Assembly: GCA_031275035.1 (NCBI GenBank)
Contig: JAISPH010000038.1
Span: forward strand, 1-18,648
Reading direction: 5' to 3'
Length of the DNA stretch: 18,648 nt
Source: Treponema sp.
GTDB lineage: Bacteria; Spirochaetota; Spirochaetia; Treponematales; Breznakiellaceae
Shown: positions 13,283 through 18,648 of the stretch, in pieces
Numbering within the stretch: position 1 is the stretch's first letter
How the letters are laid out: each line of letters begins with the position of its first letter
Notes under the pieces: model-generated
What the model saw: the letters and a program-made list of their open reading frames with translations, nothing else
What the model was told of the DNA's origin: nothing
Database searches by the model: none
Program-made: the position numbers and the translations under genes

Positions 13283-14734
13283 ATGAAACGGCATTTTACG
13301 ATCAGCCTCCAGAGCCGCCTGTCCCTGAGTTATGCGCTCTTTACCGGCCTGGCCCTGGGGGGTTTAACGGTAATCATCAATCTTTTTACCGGCCTTGTCT
13401 TTACCGCCCTCATCAAAGACAATATCGCCGAAAGAACCAAAGAAATAGTCGAGGCGGTTGAAAATCAATATAAGCCCGGCAGCCGCAGTTTCGACGCCGT
13501 TTCGATAGAAGCAATGGGCATGTACTTTGTTCACGGGGGATACATTGTAACTGTGGAGGATGAAAAGGGCGGCATTGTATGGGATGCCCGTTCCTGCGAC
13601 ATGCAGGAATGTACGATGGTATTGAACAGCATTGCCGAGCGTATGGAGGGGCGTTTCGGCCTGGACGGCTCCATGCGGAAAGATCAGTTCCCGCTGCAGT
13701 ATTCCGGCAAAACCATAGGAACGGTAACCGTCGAAACCTACGGTCCCTTTTTCTACAGCGAAACGGAATCAACGTTTTTAACTTCCATAAATAGGCTTCT
13801 GCTTGCGGCCACCGTTGTTCTGATTCTGTTCAGCGCAGGCGTTTCCATTGCGCTTTCCCGGGCCATAGCCCAGCCCGTTAATAAATCCGCCGAGGCCGCC
13901 CGGAAGATAGCGCGGGTCCATTCCGGGGACATAAAAGCGGAACAGACGGTTATCAGAATAGAGGACAACTATAAAACAAGAGAACTGGCGGAACTGGCCC
14001 GCTCGATCAATCACCTTGCCGCCGAACTGGAAGAAGGGGAACGGCGGCAAAGGCAGCTTAGTTCCGATGTAGCCCACGAACTGCGGACCCCCCTCGCCTG
14101 CCTGCAGGGAAACATCGAAGCCATGATCGACGGGGTATATAAACCGGACAGGGAACACCTGGAAAGCTGCCACGAAGAGATCCTGCGGCTTACCAGTCTG
14201 GTGCAGGACCTGAACATCCTGGCCGGTTTTGAATGGGAGACCATCGCCCTTAACAAAACCGAATTCGATCTGGCAAGGCTGCTGTACAGTACCGCGGAAC
14301 AATTCAGGCCCCAGGCCCATGAAAAGGGAATTGAAATAAACCTGGATCCCGGAGAACCCCCCGGCGACAAAACCTTTGTCATCACCGCCGACTATGACCG
14401 GCTTAAACAGGTGTTTATCAACCTGCTGTCCAATGCGGTAAAATACACCGACCGGGGCAGCATAACCATCAGCATTAAAGAAGGAGAGGCCGCGTCCGCC
14501 CGCTGGGAAGTCGCCGTCGCCGATACCGGCATAGGAATACCGGAAAAGGATCTCCCCCGCGTCTTTGAACGTTTCTACCGTTCCGATAAATCCCGCAGCC
14601 GCAGTACCGGCGGCGCGGGAATAGGCCTGGCCATTGCGGCCGCCATCATCCGCGCCCACGGCGGGACCATAAGCGCCGAAAGCGGCGGCGGGAAAAACGG
14701 CGCCGCCGGAAGCGTTTTCCGCATACGCCTATAA
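13283..14734 (+). CDS. Membrane sensor histidine kinase
   Basis: A 483-residue kinase that pairs with the regulator 10 bp upstream. Transmembrane helices lie at about 22-44 and 171-190, enclosing a periplasmic sensor of roughly 125 residues that carries two cysteines (SCDMQEC, about 105-110), which might form a disulfide or bind a metal. A HAMP domain (SRAIAQPVNKSAEAARKIA) leads to the dimerisation box SSDVAHELRTPLACLQG with phospho-acceptor H265. The ATPase domain has the N box NLLSNAVKYTDRG, G1 DTGIGIPEKD, F box RVFERFYRSDKSR and G2 GGAGIGLAI. This layout is EnvZ/BaeS-like. GGGGA precedes the ATG. The signal is not evident from sequence. It is followed by a hairpin cluster and 21-bp array 3. 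Confidence 0.93.
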   Translation: MKRHFTISLQSRLSLSYALFTGLALGGLTVIINLFTGLVFTALIKDNIAERTKEIVEAVENQYKPGSRSFDAVSIEAMGMYFVHGGYIVTVEDEKGGIVWDARSCDMQECTMVLNSIAERMEGRFGLDGSMRKDQFPLQYSGKTIGTVTVETYGPFFYSETESTFLTSINRLLLAATVVLILFSAGVSIALSRAIAQPVNKSAEAARKIARVHSGDIKAEQTVIRIEDNYKTRELAELARSINHLAAELEEGERRQRQLSSDVAHELRTPLACLQGNIEAMIDGVYKPDREHLESCHEEILRLTSLVQDLNILAGFEWETIALNKTEFDLARLLYSTAEQFRPQAHEKGIEINLDPGEPPGDKTFVITADYDRLKQVFINLLSNAVKYTDRGSITISIKEGEAASARWEVAVADTGIGIPEKDLPRVFERFYRSDKSRSRSTGGAGIGLAIAAAIIRAHGGTISAESGGGKNGAAGSVFRIRL

Positions 14735-14742
14735 AAACCCGC

Positions 14743-14817
14743 GGAGCGGAGCTCCTGGGCAGCGGACCCCGCTGCGAATGAAGAAAGCGAAACCGGACCC
14801 TGGCCTCGCGGCCAGGG
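14743..14817 (+). terminator. Hairpin cluster after the kinase
   Basis: Three perfect hairpins follow one another: GGAGC/GCTCC (14743-14755), GCAGCGG/CCGCTGC (14759-14775, 3-nt loop) and CCCTGGCC/GGCCAGGG (14798-14817, 4-nt TCGC loop). None is followed by a U-run. They run directly into 21-bp array 3 and probably act as a 3' boundary of the kinase message. Confidence 0.5.
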
Positions 14818-14963
14818 CCGGAACGATTGCGGACAAGGCCGGAACGCTGGCGGACAAGGCCGGAACGCCGGCGGCCAAGGCCGGAACGCCAGCGGCCAGG
14901 GCCGGAACGGCAGCGGACAAGGCCGGAACGCCGGTGGCTAAAGCCGGAACGCCGGGGAAACGC
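14817..14963. repeat. 21-bp tandem array 3 (7 units, hairpin-forming)
   Basis: Seven exact 21-bp units start every 21 bases from 14817. The opening GCCGGAACG is invariant; the next five bases vary (ATTGC, CTGGC, CCGGC, CCAGC, GCAGC, CCGGT, CCGGG), followed by a GGACAAG-like end. GCCGG-AACG-CCGGC is a 5-bp stem with a 4-nt loop; some units keep it with G-U pairs, others break it. From an ATG at 14778 the plus frame gives a 77-residue Ala/Gly/Thr/Lys-rich protein of xAGTxAx heptads, and the minus frame is also open. The array lies between the convergent kinase and creD genes. It shares period and position, but not sequence, with arrays 1 and 2. Confidence 0.95.
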
Positions 14964-15019
14964 TCAAAATACGAACCCTGGTCCGGCCGTTTCCGGGGCT
15001 TCCCCCCATGACGCAGACC

Positions 15020-16474
15020 CTAAACCGTACCCATATCCTCCGCCGGAGCGGCTCCGGGAACAGGACTTTCGCCGGAATTTTCCGCAGCGGGGGGCCTGCG
15101 CTTGTACCAGTCCAGATTCCGGGTCAGGAACATCACCACCCCGGTAATGCCGAAGGCCCCCAGGGAACCGATGAGAAGGGCCCAGTCCTCGGACTGAAGG
15201 GTAAAGTAGAGGAAGGTATAACAGAGCGCCATGATGAGTCCCATAAGCCAGCTTTTATTCCAGGCCCCCAGAAGAGAACGGGAGTAGAGGCTCATCATCA
15301 GGGTAACTGCCAGGGCGGATATCCAGTACGCCGGGGGAAAGGGCAGGTGTTCCGAAAAGGAAAGCAGCAGCAGGTAAAAGACCACGTTTCCTATGCCCGC
15401 CAGCAGGTACTGAACGGGATGGATGTTCCGGCGGAGGAGCAGTTCAAAAAGAAAGAAGCCAAGAAAGGGGATGATGATAAAGAGCAGGGCGTACTTGATT
15501 GCCCGGATATTCACATCATAGTGATCCAGGACCTTAAAAAAATTCACCCCGAACAGATCGGAATCAAGCTCCGGGCCGCTGGTCCAGGCCAGGGGAATGT
15601 TCCGGCTCAGATGGCTTATCTCCCAGCGGGCCTCGAAACCCTTTTCATCAATGACATGAGCGGCCGGCAGGTAGTTCCCCTGGAACGAGGGAGAGGGCCA
15701 GTCCGCCTTGAGGGTAAAGGCGCTGTCTTCGCCCAGGGGGATCATCTGCAGGGAATTTCCTCCCTGAATCGCCATGGCGATATCAAAAGTATTTTTTTGT
15801 TCCCCGGGGGAAGATCCGCCCCGGGGAGCGGCGGAATTTTCCCGGAGCGGCGCCGCGCTGTAGACGCCGCCGCTTCCCTTGCCGGAGAGGAAGCCCCGGT
15901 TCCCGGAAAGAAAATTCAGGCCGCCGCCGTTCCACAGGGCCCGCTCTATCCCCCGGATGCCCCGCTGGCTTGCCAGGGGAATGACCAGCTCCGCCGATTC
16001 GGGAAAGGCCTGCCGGTTTTCCGCGGGATAGGCGGCAAGCTTTGCCGCGGTCTCCGCGGCTATTTTGCCGGGATCAAAGGCGCCGGTTAAATGTACCTTC
16101 CCCGCAAAGAGGGGCACTGAAAAAATACCCCGCCTTTTTATCTCCGTCCCCAGTTGTATATCCGCCTTGAGTTCCTCGGGAACTATCCAGACGGAAAATT
16201 CAATCTCCCTGGTTTCGGTTTTTTCCTCCATCCGGTCATTGCGGATCTTGACCGTTTCAATTCCCCGGCAGGGAATCCTGAGAAGCGGCCCCTGAACCGC
16301 AAACTCCTCCCCCCAGGAACGCATAATCTCGTTTTCGGCGCCGGAGGCCCGCAGGCTCCGTTCATAGATGATGTCCCGAATCATCGCAACGGGGATAAGA
16401 AAGAGAAGAATCAAAAGCGTCAGCAGAAAAACTTTGAACCCCCTGGTTCCGGTAAAATTTCTAAACCTGTCCAT
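15020..16474 (-). CDS. creD: CreD-family inner membrane protein
   Basis: A 484-residue membrane protein of the CreD family, in E. coli the main gene switched on by the CreBC two-component system and linked to envelope stress and colicin E2 tolerance. One N-terminal helix (about 15-31) is followed by a long extracytoplasmic region (about 35-310) and then four to five helices (about 318-450). Family landmarks are IYERSLRASGAENEI near the start, FSVPLFAGKVHLTGAF, AFTLKADWPSPSFQGNYLP, FFKVLDHYDVNIRAIKYALLFIIIPFLGFFLFEL and HPVQYLLAGIGNVVFYLLLLSFSEHL. AAGGAG precedes the ATG. A Gly/Ser/Pro-rich stretch (about 205-222) looks like an insertion in the outer domain. It is divergent from the regulator/kinase pair at 16680, which is probably its controller. 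Confidence 0.92.
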   Translation of the reverse strand: MDRFRNFTGTRGFKVFLLTLLILLFLIPVAMIRDIIYERSLRASGAENEIMRSWGEEFAVQGPLLRIPCRGIETVKIRNDRMEEKTETREIEFSVWIVPEELKADIQLGTEIKRRGIFSVPLFAGKVHLTGAFDPGKIAAETAAKLAAYPAENRQAFPESAELVIPLASQRGIRGIERALWNGGGLNFLSGNRGFLSGKGSGGVYSAAPLRENSAAPRGGSSPGEQKNTFDIAMAIQGGNSLQMIPLGEDSAFTLKADWPSPSFQGNYLPAAHVIDEKGFEARWEISHLSRNIPLAWTSGPELDSDLFGVNFFKVLDHYDVNIRAIKYALLFIIIPFLGFFLFELLLRRNIHPVQYLLAGIGNVVFYLLLLSFSEHLPFPPAYWISALAVTLMMSLYSRSLLGAWNKSWLMGLIMALCYTFLYFTLQSEDWALLIGSLGAFGITGVVMFLTRNLDWYKRRPPAAENSGESPVPGAAPAEDMGTV

Positions 16475-16679
16475 ACGCTACTCCTTGTTGATTGGGTTTG
16501 TCTGTACGGCGGATTGACGCTCCGCCGTTCCGGCGCGCCGAAAACCCCGGCCGGGGTTTTTCAGTACGCTCCCAAGTCAAACCGCGGACAAAGGCGGAAT
16601 GAGGTCCTGATTATGGCAAGATCCGGGCTTTTCAAGGGGCAAGGTAGTATTTTCACCAAAGTCTTGCCACAATAGCCCT
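16475..16679. promoter_or_regulatory. Divergent creD/regulator region with palindromes
   Basis: The 205-bp divergent gap contains GGCGGA/TCCGCC (16508-16513, 16521-16526), a 10-bp palindrome CGGCGCGCCG (16531-16540) and, immediately after, a perfect 20-bp palindrome AAAACCCCGG/CCGGGGTTTT (16541-16560). Closer to the regulator are GGCAAG/CTTGCC (16638-16643, 16663-16668). The regulator's ATG has no Shine-Dalgarno, and a weak -10-like CACAAT (16668-16673) ends six bases before it. These are candidate operators for the regulator acting on both genes. No canonical E. coli cre/blr tag pair (TTCAC-N6-TTCAC) is present; one half, TTCAC at 16652, is seen. Confidence 0.5.
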
Positions 16680-17465
16680 ATGAGCCGTATTGCCGTGGTG
16701 GATGATGAAAAAAACATCCGGGAGGCGCTGCGCATTGCCCTGGAAAAGGAATTCTACCGGGTGGAGGAATATGCCGACGGCCTTGCCGCATGGGAGGCCT
16801 TTCAGGGGGGGCTGCCGGATCTGATCATCCTGGATATTCTTATGCCCAGAATGGACGGAATCGAGCTGTGTAGAAAGATCAGGATCCTGGAGGCCGCCCT
16901 TCAGCGGACGGGGACCGCCGTCCCCATTATCTTTCTGTCTTCCAGGGACGAAGAAATTGACAAAGTCCTGGGGCTTGAATCCGGGGCGGATGATTATGTC
17001 TGCAAGCCCTTCGGTATCCGGGAACTGACGGCCCGGATCCGGGCGGGGCTGCGCCGGGTTCCGGGGGTTTCAGGCCCGGCGGAGTATCCCGGCGGCGGCC
17101 AGGCGGCCCTGACCGCGGGGGAACTGGTTCTGGACGAAGACCGCTGTTACGCCTCCTGGAGGGGAAAAGCCCTGGCGCTGACGGTTACCGAATTCCGCAT
17201 CCTCCGCTGCCTTGCAGAACAGCCGGGATATATCAAAAGCCGGGACCAGCTTATGGCCGCGGCTTTTCCCGAGGACAATTTCCCCAATGACCGGGCCGCG
17301 GACAGCCACATCAAGCGGATACGGAAAAAGCTCCTCGATCTGGACCGGGACTTTACGGAACTGGAAGCGGTCTACGGCCTGGGTTACCGCTGGCGGGAGC
17401 CCGCCGGCGGCCCCGCATCGCCCGCGGCGGCCCGGACCCGGACGGGCAAGGCGGGGTTCCGGTGA
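16680..17465 (+). CDS. OmpR-family response regulator (CreB/ChvI-like)
   Basis: A 261-residue regulator. The receiver has D8/D9, phospho-acceptor D52 (LIILDILMPRMDG), a Ser pair at 87-88 where Thr is common, and K109 (DDYVCKPF). Two extra turns (RILEAALQRTGTA, about 68-80) sit before the fourth strand, a small insertion relative to the usual receiver. The winged helix (about 148-245) has LTVTEFRILRCLAEQPG, SRDQLMAAAF, DRAADSHIKRIRKKL and YGLGYRWRE. An Arg/Ala/Gly tail follows. The stop overlaps the kinase start (GTGA). Position beside creD suggests a CreB role, while the partner kinase looks more ChvG-like, so I give no symbol. Translation starts without a visible Shine-Dalgarno. Confidence 0.92.
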   Translation: MSRIAVVDDEKNIREALRIALEKEFYRVEEYADGLAAWEAFQGGLPDLIILDILMPRMDGIELCRKIRILEAALQRTGTAVPIIFLSSRDEEIDKVLGLESGADDYVCKPFGIRELTARIRAGLRRVPGVSGPAEYPGGGQAALTAGELVLDEDRCYASWRGKALALTVTEFRILRCLAEQPGYIKSRDQLMAAAFPEDNFPNDRAADSHIKRIRKKLLDLDRDFTELEAVYGLGYRWREPAGGPASPAAARTRTGKAGFR

Positions 17466-18648
17466 AAAGCCTTTCCGCCCGGCTCCTGCTTTTCAATATC
17501 ATGCTGCTCTTTCTTCCCATGGGGAGCCTCCTCTACCTGGATACCTACGAAAACCAGCTTCTATCGTCCCAGGAAAATTCCATGATCCAGCAGGGCCGTC
17601 TCCTCAGTTCCGCCCTGGGCGGACGGGATCTGCCGGCGGAATCCCTGGCCGCAGAAGCGGGCAGAATTCTGGAAAACCTGGCGGGGCGGGTTGATTCCCG
17701 GCTCCGGGTGGTCGATGTTGAAGGGAAGCTGCTGGCCGACTCGGCCACCATCACGGCGGCAGTTTCCGGCCCGGTTCAGGACCGGGCCGGGCCGGAGGGC
17801 GGAGCGGCGACGGCGCCAAGCCCCAATTCCCGGCTCCTCTACCGGATTGCGGTTTATCCCGTCAACGCCGTTAAGCGGCTGCTGTTCCCCCCTTCAAGGT
17901 ACTCCGCCGGGGAATTCTACAGCGGCCGGCGGGTGCTTCTGGGACCGGAAATACGCGCCGCCCTGGAAGGCCGGTACGGAGCGGCGACCCGCTACTCCGG
18001 CGGCCAGGTGTCGGTAAACCTCTATTCGGCGATTCCCATTTTCGGCGCAGAAAGCGGCAGGGTTACCGGCGCCGTACTGGTTTCCCGGTCCACCTATGGG
18101 ATACTGGTCAACCTCTATCGGATCCGCCTTGATATTATCAGAATCTTTGTCATTTCCCTCTGCGCCTCCCTCATCCTCTCCCTGGGGCTTTCCCTCACCA
18201 TCACCCTGCCGGTTAAAAAATTGAAGCTGGAGGCCGAAGGGGTGCTGGACAAGGCGGGGCATTTTTCGGGCCATATCCGGGGGCTCAGGCGAAAAGATGA
18301 AATCGGCGATCTTTCCCGCAGTCTTTCCGCCCTTTCACAGAAACTGGAAAAACGAATCGCCTTTATCGAGACCTTCACCTCGGATCTGTTCCACGAACTC
18401 AAAAACCCCATAGCGGCAATCCGGGCCCAGGTGGAATTGTCCCTGGCCTCGCCGGTAAAAGAAGAAAAACTGCTCCGGGGAATCGATCAGGAGGAGAAGC
18501 GGATTGAACGTTTCCTCGCCCGGCTGCGGGAATTGAGCCGGGTGGATAATACCCTGGAACAGGAGGCGGCGGAAACGGCGGACCTGGGACAGTTTCTGCC
18601 CCTGCTGCTGGAACGGTATCCGCGGGCAGTCCTGCAGAATCATTCCCG
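17462..18648 (+). CDS. Sensor histidine kinase, 3' end cut by window
   Basis: The frame starts at GTG 17462-17464, overlapping the regulator's TGA by three bases, and is still open at the window edge (395 codons seen). It begins KSLSARLLLFNIMLLFLP, a first membrane helix (about 8-26), then LYLDTYENQLLSSQENSMIQ, close to the start of ChvG-type stimulus-sensing kinases. A periplasmic sensor runs to about 215, the second helix lies at about 224-249 (IIRIFVISLCASLILSLGL), then a HAMP-like segment and the dimerisation box SDLFHELKNPIAAIRAQ with phospho-acceptor H311. The ATPase domain lies beyond the window. It should phosphorylate the adjacent regulator and so control creD. CreC is the functional analogue by context. 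Confidence 0.9.
   Translation, partial: MKSLSARLLLFNIMLLFLPMGSLLYLDTYENQLLSSQENSMIQQGRLLSSALGGRDLPAESLAAEAGRILENLAGRVDSRLRVVDVEGKLLADSATITAAVSGPVQDRAGPEGGAATAPSPNSRLLYRIAVYPVNAVKRLLFPPSRYSAGEFYSGRRVLLGPEIRAALEGRYGAATRYSGGQVSVNLYSAIPIFGAESGRVTGAVLVSRSTYGILVNLYRIRLDIIRIFVISLCASLILSLGLSLTITLPVKKLKLEAEGVLDKAGHFSGHIRGLRRKDEIGDLSRSLSALSQKLEKRIAFIETFTSDLFHELKNPIAAIRAQVELSLASPVKEEKLLRGIDQEEKRIERFLARLRELSRVDNTLEQEAAETADLGQFLPLLLERYPRAVLQNHS

Noticed and set aside
16652..16668. cre tag (TTCAC-N6-TTCAC) upstream of the second regulator
   Set aside because: Only one TTCAC half is present; the second half reads CTTGC, too far from consensus.

Overview
The window looks like a spirochaete chromosome, most plausibly a Treponema relative of moderately high G+C. 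The basis is indirect: the codon use, a chromosomal parA-parB pair, an MglBAC sugar importer, a CBS/ATPase-DRTGG-PHP gene string of the kind known from anaerobes, and a decayed Rpn-type (PD-(D/E)XK) transposase. I see no rRNA, tRNA, CRISPR array or intact insertion sequence. The genus is an inference from family resemblance, without any search.

Layout from left to right. (1) 1-330: a 21-bp tandem array inside an open frame that enters from outside the window. (2) 331-1213, minus: Rpn-family nuclease/transposase pseudogene with one frameshift and one in-frame amber stop. (3) 1290-4288, minus: a GPH-family sugar:cation symporter overlapping parB, which overlaps parA. (4) 4400-7297, plus: a tight four-gene run of HAD phosphatase, CBS-pair/HATPase regulator, DRTGG-domain protein and PHP-domain phosphoesterase. 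(5) 7298-7636: a second 21-bp array between convergent genes. (6) 7637-11532, minus: the galactose-type ABC importer mglB-mglA-mglC, with hairpins in both intercistronic gaps. (7) 11673-12305, plus: a 5'-truncated NHL-repeat gene. (8) 12306-12543: palindromes, then 12544-14734: an OmpR-family response regulator and its kinase. (9) 14735-15019: a third 21-bp array, again between convergent genes. (10) 15020-16474, minus: creD. (11) 16680 to the end, plus: a second response regulator and a kinase cut by the window edge; this pair is probably the regulator of creD.

How the parts work together. mglB-A-C form a complete high-affinity importer for galactose/glucose-type sugars, and a GPH symporter gives a second carbohydrate uptake route. 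ParA/ParB serve chromosome segregation. The CBS-HATPase, DRTGG and PHP proteins look like one signalling unit that senses adenine nucleotides; homologous strings are known next to [FeFe] hydrogenase genes, but no hydrogenase is visible here. Two two-component systems respond to envelope or extracytoplasmic signals.

The most unusual feature is not a gene. Three separate 21-bp tandem arrays lie in gene-poor gaps. Two are demonstrably between the 3' ends of convergent genes, and two share a 13-bp core although they are 7 kb apart. All keep a heptapeptide reading frame, and in two of them each unit can fold into a small hairpin with a 4-nt loop. The other gaps are rich in near-perfect inverted repeats, some sharing an arm sequence.
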